From: Rhizophagus irregularis
Taxonomy: Eukaryota > Glomeromycota > Glomeromycetes > Glomerales > Glomeraceae
Assembly (NCBI RefSeq): GCF_026210795.1
Contig: NC_089431.1
Coordinates: 1,426,001-1,490,000 of the forward strand
DNA length: 64,000 nt
Reading direction: 5' to 3'
The notes under the pieces were generated by a model. It made no database searches. It was given only the letters and a program-made list of their open reading frames with translations, and had not been told where the DNA came from. Positions within the stretch are counted from its first letter, which is position 1. Each line of letters starts with the position of its first letter. Made by a program: the position numbers and the translations under genes. Shown here in pieces: positions 43,869 through 58,000 of this stretch.

Positions 43869-46800
43869 ATGAGATCCAATCCCACAGCCACTTTATCCGC
43901 AAACGATTGCCCTTATACCACAACCTTAACATCCTCATCCTCATCCATAAATGAAGAATTTACTCAAGTTACGCACGATGGAATTCTCTTATTATTACGT
44001 TCGCGTAAAGAATCCACTGATAAACAATCTGCCGAAGAATTCTTTAATAAAGCCCTCGCTTATTTGTTATCATTATATCATAATAATCCTAATGAATGTC
44101 ATTGGTTTTGTAATGAAGAACTAAGTGACATCGCTACGGAGTTATTGTTTCTTTTTGGTCTTCAAAATCCTGATGTGCACGTTGAAGAATTCAAAACTGT
44201 ACTAAAAGAAATGTTGAGAAAATGTCTTAAATGTGTAAAGAATTATATACCAAATAAGAAAGATTTATATGAAAGGTACGATTGTGATCGTTTAATTTCT
44301 ATAGATAATTATTATTATTTATATAAAATAATTATTCCTTTTATTTCTCTTTAGATATAAAGTTAATTATGACGATAAAGAAAATGTAGATGTTTTGTTT
44401 AGTTTAATTCAATCATGGGATGAAGAACGTGTATTAGGAACATTATTTTTCTTAAAACTTCAATTAAATCTAAATAAAGAAATATCTAATGATGATTTAG
44501 TTGTTGTATTTGAAATATTCTTTAACTTATCTTTATTTCAAAATTATGATATCAATGCTATGTTTTCAGAATTGATTTCAAAATTATCACAAAGTTTTAT
44601 TCAATCATTGGCGGAAGAATTTCCTCCAGGTCTGTTTCTAGCTTCTGTACACGAAAGTGATGATGTTAGAAAAATTGCTTGGAAATGTTTACAAATAACT
44701 TTGAAAGATTCAAATTTAAATTCAAATTTGAAAATTCATGAATATTATCAACTATTCAAGAAACTTTTAGATTATTATCTTTATAATAATTTGAGAAAAT
44801 CAACTTTTGATTATCCTATAGTAAAAAAAGAAGGATTGTATTTAACTGGAATCACAAAGATCATTTGTATCCTGAATTCTGAAATACTTCATAATATATT
44901 AAATGAGGATGAAAATTTTGATATGTCAAAATTATTAAGAGAAAAATTTATCAATAATAAAAGTGAAAGTACATTTGTAGAGATTGTTAGATTTTTACGT
45001 GCATTTTTATGTAAATTAAAACATCACTTTTGGTTTAATTCAGAAGAATCTTCACCATTAATGCTTTTGAAAAGTATAATAAATGTAACTGATAATCAGA
45101 TCTTTTATAATGTGATGGAATCAACAAAATCTGAACCAACAAAAAAAGTTGTATTCGATTTGTTCCCTGCTATTATAGATTCTTTGCGTGATTATGATGA
45201 TGAAGAATACGATATTTTTATTAATGTTATGTTGGGTAATTTACTATGTATATTTCAACAAAGTGATAGGAATGAGGATTTTTCTTTAAGATCATTGAAG
45301 ATGGCTTTAAAGATAATAGAAGATAATAATTATTCATTTCATTCTAAATTGTATTATAAATTTCAAAATGCGATTAATGATAGATATGGAATATTTCATA
45401 AAAATCCTTCAGGAACGGAACGAGAAAAAATTATTAACGAAATTTCAAAGTATGGAAATGAAGTTATCCAGGATGAAAATGATGATCAAATCAGTGAATC
45501 TGAACCAAATCCAATAATAATAGAATCCGTACCAAAAAAAAGAACTCTAGAAAATCCAATTTCACTTAATTCGCTGACAACAAATACTCCATCTATTACT
45601 TCTAATGACTCATCTGAATTAACGACTACTGAGACTACAAAGACTACTGAGGGATCATCTGAAAAACAACCGTCATTAAATATGATGCGAAGGAAACCTA
45701 TTTCTTGGAATCAATCAAAAGCACCTAATAGTCGAAAGGAACAAAGTAAAATCAGTAAATTGCACGAGTCATTCTTAAAAGAACAAAAAGAGAAATTTGA
45801 AATGTTTAAGAGAGCTAAAGAGGAAAATGAAAAGTATGCTAAGATTGACGAAAAGCGTCGTAAACTCCGAGAGATCGAAATAGTTGATTCGGAAATTTCA
45901 CAAAAATCTTTATCAAGATCAGTTACACCCCAAGCTGTTTCATCAACATCAGATAATGAAAGTGCAGAAAGTGTCAATCCTAGAAAATCGAAAAGGATAA
46001 AAATAGATGACGGTAAAAACTCGAATAATTCTAATAATTCAAGATTGCGAAAGTATATTCCACCACCACAGAAGCCAAGAAAAACAAAGTTGCTTGATAT
46101 GAGGGAAGTAATTAAACATCAAGAATCATCATTTCAACAGCGAGCAGTCGCCAACAAACGTAGAAGAGAAAATATAGAAAAGAGGTTGAAACCAAATATA
46201 AATAATCTCTTCAAGAAAGTATTATCATGGGGTTTGAAATCAAAAGGAGAACTTCCACCAAATACTTTAAGAGATCAATACCATCAAATTCCAGACACAT
46301 TCGAAAGTGTCGAACAATATATCAAAATTTTCGAGCCATTATTGATCTTGGAATGTTGGCAAAGTTTCGTGCAATCGAAAGACGATTTAGATATGGATAA
46401 TGATAAATATGATAAATTGATAATTGAAGGTATAGCTTCCATTGATGATTTTCAAGAATTATCGTGTAGGATGAATTTGGATAAGATGAGAAATATCGCT
46501 GATAGTGATTTAGTAATTGTAGTACAGAATATTCCAAACAAAGACTCAGCTAAAATGTTTTTGGCTATTGTGAAAAGTTGCACGAACCATGATCATGTTA
46601 CATTATTATGTTATTTACAAAATGAAGATATGAGTATTAGGAGCGAGTTAAGGCCAGAAACAAGTTGGTTGGTATATAGAATCATGAGTCTAACACCACC
46701 TAAACGAGAATATGCCGCTTTAATTGGATTGCCACACTTTCAATACAAAGATATGATCTTAAACCCGAAAGGGCAAATTTATAGTCCAATTCCTGAAAAT

Positions 46801-48509
46801 GAATTAGTCGAATATATGACAAACTTTCACATTAATCAATCCCAAGCGGAGGCTGTTCACAAGGTCATACAACAGAAAAATGGCTTTTCGTTAATACAAG
46901 GTCCTCCGGGTACCGGCAAGACATCGACAATCCTTTCGATCATAAGTTCTCTTAGAGGTGTATCTAATCAATATAAACATAGAATTTTAGCATGCGCACC
47001 CAGTAATGCAGCGGTGGATGAATTGGAAAGGAGGCTTCGACAAGGAATTTACAATTCTTGTGGTGATATCGTTCATTTGAACATTGTAAGATTTGGTAAA
47101 TTAGACAGTTCAGATAAAGATCCTAATTCACCCGAAGGTGAACAAAAGTTAAAATTGGATCGATTGGAAAAAAAATTAAAAGGTTTAAATAAAAGACGTC
47201 AAGAAGCACGAAGTGGATGGGATCGAAGTACGATAGATGCGGAAATTGATCAAACTAAGGATGAAATAGGGAAAACTTATGAAACTTTGAGAAATTTGAA
47301 AGCAGAACAACAAAGTGTTAATTACATGGCAAAACGTGGAAATATTAGTAATGCCGATTTGTTCGAAGCCGATGTTGTCTGTGCGACATTGGCAGGAAGC
47401 GGACACGAGACATTTGCAAATATTGGCATACAATTTTCTACGGTTATAATTGATGAAGCCGCCCAAGCGATAGAATTAAATACATTAATACCTCTCAAAT
47501 ACAACGCAAGCAGGATTGTTTTGGTTGGAGATCCTAACCAATTGCCGCCTACGGTATTATCTCAAATTGCTACAGATTATTCATACGAACAAAGCTTATT
47601 TGTTCGATTTCAAAGATGTTTTCCGAGTGCTATTCACTTGTTAGATACACAATATCGAATGCATCCCGAAATTAGCAGATTTCCAAGTCGTTTGTTTTAT
47701 AACAATGCATTATTAGATGCACCTGATTTAGAAAGAAAAAAATCGCAAGTATGGCATAGTATGCATATCTTTGGACCGTATAGGTTTTTTGATGTTGAAG
47801 GCAAAATGATTAAAGATAAGAAGAAGTCTTCGTATAATACTGATGAGGCTTATGTAGCCGTAAAATTATTTTTAACTTTAATCAAAAAATTCCAAGATGT
47901 TGATGTAAGTATTTATATATACATTGAAAAAATGACAAATAGAGATAGTATCTCATATTGCGCAAAATATTTTTTTTTTTTTAGTTCAAAGATAAAGTCG
48001 GTATTATTACTCCGTACAAAAGGCAATTGATTGAACTCAGGGCAAAATTTAAACAAAGGGTTCCTGAGTCTTATTACAATAAGATAGAATTCAATACCGT
48101 AGTAAGTAATTATTTGGATGATAATTTATTTTATTTATCAAACTAATTTTTTTGGTTGATATTTCAGGATGGATTTCAAGGGCGGGAAAAAGATATAATA
48201 ATATTTTCCTGTGTTCGAGTTGGAGAAGATAAAGGGATTGGGTTCCTCAAAGATATTCGTCGCATGAACGTAGCCCTAACTAGAGCTAAATGTTCATTGT
48301 TTATCCTTGGAAATAGAGCGGCATTAGATACTAATTCTCAGTGGAAAGGATTGATTAAGGATGCAATACAACGAGGCTTTTATACTGATGTAAGTGTTAA
48401 ACTGTCCCTTTTTTTAGTTAAACATTTCTTATATTAACTCATTTATTTGGGGATACTTCTTTTTTTTCATCAGTGTTCTGATTTAACATTTGAGAGAGGA
48501 CTTTTATAA
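43869..48509 (+). CDS. sen1: SEN1/senataxin-type superfamily 1 helicase
   Basis: Five exons: 43869-44275, 44355-47904, 47985-48101, 48168-48389, 48474-48509. All junctions are GT..AG and in phase; the product is 1,443 residues. The N-terminal half is helical and Sen1_N-like. A low-complexity, charged linker with KSKRIKID-type basic clusters follows at about 460-640. The helicase core carries Walker A GPPGTGKT (about 985), DEAAQA (about 1169), GDPNQLPP, QYRMHPEI (about 1235), DGFQGREKD and NVALTRAK. Sen1 unwinds RNA-DNA hybrids, ends non-coding RNA-polymerase II transcription and resolves R-loops in the nucleus. The protein is shorter than yeast Sen1 (over 2,200 residues), mostly in the N-terminal part. 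A more upstream in-frame ATG at 43815 would add 18 residues. Confidence 0.93.
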
Positions 48510-49316
48510 GAGAATGTCTAGTATGTATAATTGTTTTGTGGGCATTGACATATAATTAACATATTTTAATATAATAGATAATATAATAATTTCTTGTAAT
48601 TGTGGACCACAAAATAAATTTGGATAATAATAGTTTAATAACAAAAAAAAAACAATTATTTAATTATTTATTACATATATCTTTATTACTACTACTATTT
48701 TTTAAATTATGGATAACATTTTATATAAGTTTATCACATGACTTTTGGCCAATCAGTAATTAGGATGCTAGAAGCAATTCAATATTGAAAGTATTAGAAA
48801 TCATTTCAAAATCTAAGTAATCGTTTAGAGATGAATTTATTATTAAATATTAATAGGCCAATTTAGACGAGAGAATTTGTGAAGTTAAATCATTAAAACC
48901 ATGAGTCTTGATATATCTGTTATATCTGCAAGATAGATTTTAGGATTCTAAAGAAAAGAACGGACTTTTATTTTAGATAAAAATATTTATTTAATTTAAC
49001 CAAATGTTGCATTAAGCCTTATGTATTTATATATAAATATTGAAAAATAAAACATCATCTTACCCTATGTTATTGTTATCATCAATAACCTGCTAAATAA
49101 CTTGTCAGTTGTGTATAATATTCTCATTTTAAAATGCTAAATATGTAATTTGTTATAATGGACTTCGATGCAACTACCAGGATTTGGATTACCTAATATA
49201 GCAAATTCAATTTATTCCATTGATCGTAAAAAAAACTATAAATTTTTCCATTACACTGCTTAAACAATCTTGTTTGCGTTTGTTTAACGAGTATCTATCT
49301 ATTTCAGTCAGAAAGT
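48510..49316. other. Intergenic SEN1-NIC96, possible 5' UTR intron
   Basis: No gene. An acceptor-like TATTTCAG stands at 49300-49306, ten bases before the NIC96 ATG, so an intron in the 5' UTR or an upstream exon is possible. Confidence 0.45.
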
Positions 49317-52300
49317 ATGGCTACTACTAACCAACTGAAGCAACTTGCAGAAAGATCTCGTAAGGTTGCAAATGCAATCGTAAAACAAGACATACCGACC
49401 ATTGAGCGAAATTTGGAACAAATTGAAAAACAGTCGCGTAAACTTGCTGATAAAGTTATAAAACCTGGAGAAGAACCTGAAAGAAAAGCGTAGGTTCCTT
49501 AATTAAAATTTATTTTATTAAACATTGGAAAAGAACTATTTTTCATCATTAAAAAAACTTATTTAATAAGAACAGTGAATATTTGTGATACATTGCTGTT
49601 TCTCGTTTGTAATTTTTTTTTTAATTGAAAAAAATAATGGCCAATCTTTTCTGAATAATATTTTTAATAATGCTGACGCGTCTCTAGCCCCTATTTTTTA
49701 GCGAATATTGGGATTGATGGTGATAGATTATCACAAGAAGTTAAGAGTATAAATGTATTGGGTGCTTTTGAACCACGGGATATTTTACCAGATACAGATG
49801 TTGAGGTAAATCAAGATTTTTGTAGTTCCTGGATTTAATTACTTTCCTTCTTATTAACCTATTTTTTGTTAATCCTTAGAAATTTATTGAACATAAACAT
49901 CAACAGACGATTTCCAATATTATTAAAGATGGACATACACAGGTTGAGCAAGATTTTTTTATTATTTTTTATTGATTCGAATTATTTACTATAAAAGTAT
50001 GAAATTTTTAATAGCTAACTGTTAAAATTTAGACCATAAATGATTATAACGCCTATTTTGATCGATGTCTTATACAAGATTGGGACAAGACAAAAAGAAA
50101 AGTTTTCGAAGAACTCGGTCAGCATATTCCAACTGGTACTTCCAGTAATAGTTCTGATTTATTTTCTACACCAGGGAATAGTCGTTCTATATTTCAAACT
50201 CCATTGAGAGGGGCTCCTTCAGGAAGTTTTCCTGGACCTTCAACCCCGGTTAGCTCCATGTTTTTGATATGCAATCTTTATTATTTTAAAATCAATATTA
50301 ACTATTATATAATATTTTTTAGAGATCATCTTATGTAACTGCAGGAGAAAGAACAGTATCATTCAGGAGCGAATCAGCTTCACAATTAAATCAGAGACAT
50401 CTGATATATTTTGATATCGTATCTAAGTTGAACAATTTTAGATTATCGAAGATAGAGTATGGTGTTGTAAATGAATTTACAAATGCCGCCAAAAAACTTG
50501 GTGTAGATTATGTAAGAGTCATTATATCCCAAATCATTTTCAACATAATAAGGTTTAAAGGTGGAAAATTTTTTCCTTTAATTAATGTATTTGTTTATAA
50601 TTTCTTTAGGTAAAAAAATTAGTTCAATGTTGGCAGAGTCTTATATCGATTGTTGGAGAAAATAATGTTATAGATGGGCGTTTTGCCCGTTATCCTTTAA
50701 AAGAACGCCATTATGCTAAATCATATATGGCACCTGCTTCAAGTCCGGAGAATAAAGAACTCTACAGAAATTTATTAAACGGGGCGAAACGTTATCTGGA
50801 AGAATCGTATCCTTTTTTTCTGAGTATTTTAATAATTATACAATACAATGTAATACTATTATTTCTGAACTTTGTTTTAAAAGATATCGCGCATATTCAT
50901 TAGAATATGTGAATTCATTCCGTACCGAAGCTCTATTAGGCGGACAGCCGTCCGTAAGTAATACAGCTCGTGCTATGCTACGTGCTATCCATAGACCTAA
51001 TGGAGGAATTCCAATAAATAACTTAACGGTATTTGAAGTTTTTATTTTAATTATTCTGTATAAATTAATTCATGTAATAATCTCGAATTTATCATATTTA
51101 TTATGTATTAAAAAGATGGCGGAAAATATCCCAATATGGGGACACATTTATATTTTGCTTCGTCAAGGTCATTATCAGGATGCTTTGCAGGTTGCAGAAG
51201 GTTATAAAAGCAACTTTTCAAAAACAGACCAGACGTTTATCGTATATTTTACAAAATATATAAATAACAATAATAGGTTTGTTGCTAATCGTTTTAACAG
51301 GACTAAATTTTATTGCTAATGGGAATTAACCATGTAAAAATATTTCCTATATTTTACAAGTCTTCCTTCGGATGACCGACAAAAATTAATGACAGAAATT
51401 AAACAATGGCCACCTTTTCCACATTTATATGACCCGTATAAATGCTTACTATATCAAATAATTGCTCAGATGGAAGAATTACCCCAAAGGCCACCGACAG
51501 ACAGTATTAGTCCTACATTTGAAGATTTTATGTGGTTGCATGTAATTATTATAATACTTAAAGCTTCTATTAATTATAATTACTTCTTTATTTATCTTAT
51601 TCTTTTATTTTATAGCTAATGTGTATTAGTGAAATAGATATGGAAAGTAAAACCGGTTCAGATATTCTCTCACTTGAGAGATTTCAAAAGAAAGTACGGG
51701 ATTTAGGCCCCGCTCATTTTAATCATAGTGGTAAAGATCCTATGCAATATTTCCGTGTTTTATTGTTAACTCTTCAATTTGAAAAGGTAACTATTTAAAT
51801 TACTGTATTTATGCTCTTAATATAAGAAAATAATAATTTTTTATATTATCAATTAGGCGATATATTATCTCTACCATGAGTATACTGAGGATGCTGTACA
51901 TTTTGCTATATCACTTGCATATTATGGATTACTTAGAGTTCCAGAATCTGCAGAAGCTATGGCATTAAGTAAGTATAATGAAGAATGATTGAACTCCAAA
52001 AATTCACTTATTCAAATCGAGTTTTTTAAAATTAAATCATTTTCAACATTGAATACATTGAATGAAGTTACTGATTCTATTCGGATTGAATTTTATATTT
52101 ATAGTTATTGATGAAGATGAATCTCGTCCAAAGCTTAATTTTAACACAATTATATATCAATATGTGCGTAAATTAGCCAATGATAAAGCTTCTAGCACAG
52201 CATTCCAATACCTTATTTTACTTTGTCTGTATGGAAACCGCCAAACAGACAGTGGACGACATCAGGTTGAGTTATGTCATTATTATGTTAGGCAACTTGT

Positions 52301-53469
52301 ATATGACACAGAAGCGTTTTCAGAATTGGTTGGTGATGTTCGGAGTAGAGAGGTTCGTATATTTTATCATCTGCATATAAACTATGATTCCATTGAGTTA
52401 ATATTTAACTTATTATTTTAAATTAGGGCCAAATAAAAAAATATATGCCTTTAATGTACATTGATGATGAACAAGAATTCAATGAAATTATTGTTTATGA
52501 ACTTGCTCAACAGTGTGTTGAAGATGGAAAATTTAAAGCAGCTCAGAGTCTTTATGAATTAACAGAGGTAAACAAATGAATATAAACTTATTTACCTAAT
52601 TAGTTAGGTTAATGAAATTTATGTTTTTCTATAATTTTCTTTTGTAGAATTATGAGAAAATCATTGTGTTGCTTAATAAGATGTTAGCGGAATATATATG
52701 GGTTTCCATTCAAGGTGTTTCAATGCAACCAGAAAGTGCACAGGAATTGAATCCTCAAGAAATTAAAAAAGTGTTACAGGATTATAAAAAACATCAAATA
52801 ATAATGAGATTACCAGCAGAACGTATACAGACGTGTGAAAAATTACTCGGTCTGGTTGACTTTATAGAATTGTATAAAAAACAAGATTTTGAGAATGCCC
52901 TTAGTGTAATAATTTCTTTTATAATTATCGTTTGATTTATAAATATAATTTATACTTATTTATTTATTTATTTTTTAAAAAAAAATAGGTTATACAAAAT
53001 GTTGACCTCTTTCCCTTTGAAGAAGATGTTAGCATAATTAAACAAAAAGCTGCTGCAATAGATGGGTTTGATGGTCAATTGAAGAACTGTGTGGCAGAAC
53101 TTCTACTTATCACAATGCGCTGTATACATTCACGTTATGAACAATTGAAAGAACAAACTTCATTTATGTCACCGAGTCCTTCGAATAAACATTTAGATGT
53201 AAGTTTCTTCTTTTACAATAACATCTCATAAAATTTCAAAAACCTTCAACTAATTTTTTTTTTAATTCAGGATACTTTTGTTCTTCGACAAAAGGCTAAA
53301 TGCCTAGTTTCATTTGTAGGATATTTAAAATCAAGGTTATCCATCTGTTTAAAATTTTTATTGTTATATTCATGAGACTTATAACTAACTTCATTCGTTT
53401 CTTAATTATAGCGCAATTACATCAGACGTTTTTCAAAAATTAAACGAGTTCGAAGTTCTAATGAGATAA
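49317..53469 (+). CDS. nic96: Nucleoporin Nic96/Nup93 with a one-base slip
   Basis: Seventeen exons: 49317-49489, 49688-49805, 49880-49942, 50033-50248, 50323-50511, 50610-50807, 50884-51028, 51116-51276, 51361-51541, 51616-51786, 51857-51968, 52105-52352, 52427-52567, 52648-52905, 52989-53198, 53271-53335, 53412-53469. The N-terminus is coiled-coil-like (LKQLAERSRK ... LEQIEKQSRKLADK). YFLANIGIDG and the alpha-solenoid blocks IPIWGHIYILLRQGHYQDAL, HFNHSGKDPMQYFRVLLLTL and VELCHYYVRQL match the Nup93/Nic96 family, a linker scaffold of the nuclear pore inner ring. Every junction is in phase, except that exon 6 carries one extra base near 50757-50766: before it the frame is PASSPENKE, after it LYRNLLNGAKRYLEES. 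It may be an assembly error, a programmed shift or a disabling mutation. Confidence 0.88.
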
Positions 53470-53794
53470 ATGGATCAGCTGATCGTAAATTTGCAAGTAA
53501 ATTATATTACAATAAATAAATAAATAAATAATAAAAAAAGATACATAAATTAAATAATCCCATACGTATAAAATTTTTTGATTCATTTCAAGTATTGAAT
53601 CCAAAACTTCGATAAAGTATGCCTGCCATGATTAAAATTAATTACAATTTATAATTTTCCGCATATACTGTAAATGCGTTATTCAAATAGTCTTTTTTTT
53701 TTTATTTATTTTCATGATGTTAAGACTCATTCTATATGTGCTAAATTTAATGCTAAACATGATAAAATAGCGCATTTCCTGCAATGCTCTCAAA

Positions 53795-54756
53795 TTAATT
53801 TGCTAATCTTTCTAAATAAGCCTTCCAACCAGCATCTCTATATCGTTGCGCTTCTACAGCAACATCTTTGTCACTTCCGTAAATTCCACGGCCCACAATA
53901 ATAATATCACTGCCACTTTCCAATATAACATTCCTAGGTGTTCTATACTGTTGACCTAATCCATCCGTAGAAACATCAAGTCCAACTCCAGGGCTCATGA
54001 CTATAAAATCTTCTTTATCATCATCGCTAATTAATTTTCGTCCAGCAATAAATCCAACAACAAAATCTTTATGTCTACGAGCCATTTCTACTGCAGCTTC
54101 TGTATATGCTCCAGTGGCCAAACTACCTTTAGAAGACATCTCTGCAAGAAGTAATAATCCCCGACCCAAGACTAATCCCACTTCTTTTAATCCAGAAACT
54201 ATTCCATCACCAGGTAAAGGATGTGCATTTGTAATATCTGCCCATTCTGAAATTTTGTAAATACCTTTGGAATATTGATGCTTCACTGTGTTTCCTAATA
54301 GCGAAAAGAATTGAAAGATTTATCATTTATACATATAATCAAGAAAAAAAAAATATAATATATATTTATTTATTATTATAAGCACAGACTGCACCAATAT
54401 CAGCGAATTTCCTATCTTCAAAGATCATAAATTCGTGTTTGGTTCGCAATTCTTTAAGTTGTTCAATAAAATCTTGATCAAAATCTACCAAAATGTCTAC
54501 ATGAGTCTTAACATTAAAATAATTTAATTAAAAAATATCAACAAATATTTTCTAACTATTTGCTTTAAAACTTTACTTTTAATAAACAAATGTATGGTCC
54601 GGCCTTATCAGCTATTTCAAGAAACTCTCGTTTCGTAGTTACATCAAGAGCAAGTGATAGATTAGTTTTCTTATGTTCAATAAGAGAGAGAAGTTCACGA
54701 GCTGCTTTATTAGAAAAGTTTTCAACACGTTCTCCATATTTCTTCTTTGAAGCCAT
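53795..54756 (-). CDS. ura3: Orotidine 5'-phosphate decarboxylase
   Basis: On the minus strand the exons are 54756-54577, 54506-54395 and 54294-53795 (introns of 70 and 100 nt); the product is 263 residues, the usual length for fungal Ura3. It converts OMP to UMP, the last step of de novo pyrimidine synthesis. Landmarks: SLALDVTT (substrate Asp), KTHVDIL, the catalytic block [13 protein letters not shown] with Asp91, Lys93 and Asp96, [39 protein letters not shown] and the phosphate-binding IIIVGRGIY. The second splice joins FADIG to NTVKHQY. The gene converges with NIC96 (about 325 bp between stops) and diverges from the HECT ligase. Confidence 0.96.
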
Positions 54757-55029
54757 AGTAAAAATAATTCAAGATGAAAATTTTTTTAGGATATACCTTA
54801 AATGGCATGTGATTCACAATAATTTTTAACTATATTTGTATCTACTTGTACATCTAAGAAAGACTAAGAAAATTTATTTATATCGGGATTCATAAAGAAT
54901 GGGAGAAATGTAGTAATGCACATATCATTTCTATTTATAATCATTTGTGTATCGAACATTATTTTTTATTTTTAATTTTTAAAAATAATTTATATCAATA
55001 AATTACTTAAGAAACGTCTTTCCAAACAC
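54757..55029. promoter_or_regulatory. Shared divergent promoter URA3/HUL4
   Basis: Only 273 bp lie between the URA3 start (-) and the HECT-ligase start (+). The spacer holds AT-rich tracts and an AATTTATATCAATAA stretch but no other gene, so both promoters must overlap here. Confidence 0.6.
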
Positions 55030-58000
55030 ATGGATTACAAAGGATTTTCTAGCTCTAGTACGTCTTTCAATGGCTTCGGAAATCGTACTCAAGCAAATTT
55101 TAATTTAGCGGGTCCTAGCGGCAGCACTGGACTTAACCGACCTGTTCAAAATAACATCGCGAATGGGGTTAATAGTGGTGGTTATCCTCCAACAACATCT
55201 CAAAACACGAATATGGTTCGTTTCAAATTGAAAAGTTTACGTATTATGATACTTATTTTTTTTTTTAATTTTTCTAAATTTTTTGTTATAATATTTGTAG
55301 AGAATGGGAAAATGTACGTGCTGCGATAGGTAAATTATTCAATTATACTTTCATTCTTTTAACAGGCTATATGAAAATTTGTACTATAATAATAAATAAT
55401 AACAGTTTTTTCTCTAATATAGTACTTTGCGATTTCCAATCACAGTGTCTTGTTTCCGATGTACCGTATGTCAAACTATCAATGACTTGAAGCCATCTAT
55501 ACAAAGATGTATGTATTGATAATAAATTATCAGGCGAGCCAAGATTAATGTACTTTGCTTTAATGATTATATGCTATTACGAATTAATCTGATTTCTAAT
55601 TAATGAAGCGGAACCCATCACTCCGTTAACATTGGACAGAATTCGATCAATGATTGATACTTGTATAGTTCATAGCAATGGAAAAGGTACTCCAAACTAT
55701 GAATTACTAGAACAAGCTATACAAAAAGCTTTTTCTAATTGGTATATTTTGAATGAAAGTTTTAGTAACGTAAGGGTTAACTTTTCTTGGAATATTTATT
55801 ATATATATATATATATTATAGTATATGCTAGTAATAATTTTATTAATAGAAAATATTAAATTTTATGATAAAAGGGTCGACCTGTCGCTTTGGACGATTG
55901 TGGTGTCGCATTAGATGATGTTAGAGAAGCATACAGAATTATATGTGATTTGGTGTGTTAGATTTTGATATAATATTCAAATTTCTTTTTGAAATTATCT
56001 AAAATTTATTAAATAATTTTTTTAGCCTGAAAGTGTTATAAGGTCAATGATGAAATCAACTGAGAATATATTGAAACGCCCTGGAAGGTAATATTAAGCA
56101 ACAGTTCATGTTTAATTTGGAATTACTTTTTAATCTTATATGGTAATTTGTTTACAATTTATTAAAAGAATGTTAAAACGCAAGGAGGACATAAAATTCT
56201 TAATGATAATTCTCGAGGTTTGTATTTTTTTTTTTTTTTTTTTGAGAAATTATGAACATTATTATTTTATATAATGAAATCATTTACAAATTTTGTTTAT
56301 TAGAACCCACTCCTTGGGCAACATAATTATCCTCAAGAGTTATATCATCATCATGACATTATAAAAAGAATATTTGGATTACTTTCTAATTTAAGCAATG
56401 AACTTCATCATTATTTAGTTAACTGGTTTACACGGTTAGTTTAATTTTTTTTTTTTATTAAAAAAATATCCTGTGAAATCGTTTATGATATATAAATAAT
56501 TTCTGATTATGTTTTTCTTTAGATTATCCGTTAACATTTTCCGAAAACGTATAGAATTAGTTAATTCCTTTATCACATTTTTACTAAACAAGCAACGCAA
56601 CACGAGCCCCAGAATTCCGCCCGATTACGAGTCAGATTGGAAAATTAGCTCTGCTGCACGAGTTATGGCGTTGTTATGTACGAAGTTTTACAATATTTTT
56701 GAAAATAATAATAGAAGTTACCCTTACTCTTTTTTAATAAAATTAACTATTATTTAGTTGCGGCGAATAAACAATCATCTAAGGTCTCGCTATCAGATTT
56801 TTATAACACATTTGTAGATTACATCGACTTACTAACAGATTACAATACATGGGAACAGCGGTCTGGGTTAGTAACCGTTGGTGGGTTGGCTTATTTTTGT
56901 TGAATAATAAAATCTCACAATTTATTCTTGCCTGTATCTTCACCCATCTCCTTATTTATAGGAAATTTGCATTCTGTCAGTATCCATTTTTAATAAGTAT
57001 GGGAGGAAAAATAAAAATCATTGATTATGATGCAAAACGACAGAAGGATATGAAAGCGCAGGTACGTTTTTAAATTAATTAATTATGATTAATTTTACTT
57101 TATTTGTTTACAATTAGAAAGGCCGAATAGATTTATGAACATTTCTAGCTTTTTTTTTTAGGAAGCTCTCTATACAATATTTTTTTATAAACGTATTACG
57201 ACACCAACATTAAACTTAAAGATAAGGAGGGATTATTTAATTGAAGATTCATTGAAACAAATTGAAAATTCATTGAAACATATAGAAGATTATAATTCAG
57301 AAATTGGAATGGAGCTGAAAAAATCATTGAGAATAGAGTTTGTTGGTGAAGATGGTGTTGATGCAGGTGGTTTAAGAAAAGAGTGGTTCTTATTATTGGT
57401 TAGACATTTATTTGATCCAAAGTTTGGTAAGCGCAATACTTTTGAGATAATTATTTAAATTTTTCAGTATTAATTACTTATTTTATTTTAAGGTATGTTT
57501 ACTTGGGATGAGGACTCTAAGCTATGCTGGTTTAATCCTGCAAGTTTAGAAACAAGTGACCAATATTATTTAGTTGGAATAGTTATTGGGCTCGCAATCT
57601 ATAATTCCACTATATTAGATGTACATCTTCCCTTAGCATGTTATAAGAAATTGTTTGGTATATATGTTGGTTTGGAGGATCTAAAGGTATTTCAACCGGT
57701 ATGTTATCACATTAAATAATAATAGCCATATTGACGAATTTGATTTTACTATTAGAAATATTATAAATTTTTTTGATTTTATAAAAGTCCTTTGCAAAAG
57801 GTTTAGAACAACTTCTTACATTTGAAGGAGACGTTGAATCCACATTTTGCCGCGATTTTGTTGGTGAATACGAAGCATTTGGCGAGTTAAAAAGAGTTCC
57901 TCTTATACATAATGGCGAAAACATGCCTGTAACAAAATATAATAGGGGAGGTAATTATACGAAATGTTTTATGTCGATTAAAATTACTTTATAAAACTAC

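Noticed and set aside
45711-47504. Minus-strand open frames inside SEN1
   Set aside because: They are antisense shadows of the conserved helicase exon.
56678-56757. HUL4 exon 9 extended to 56716 with a 41-nt intron
   Set aside because: The donor is weak and the intron too short; the donor at 56678 keeps phase, gives an 80-nt intron and restores a family-like MALLFAANKQ.
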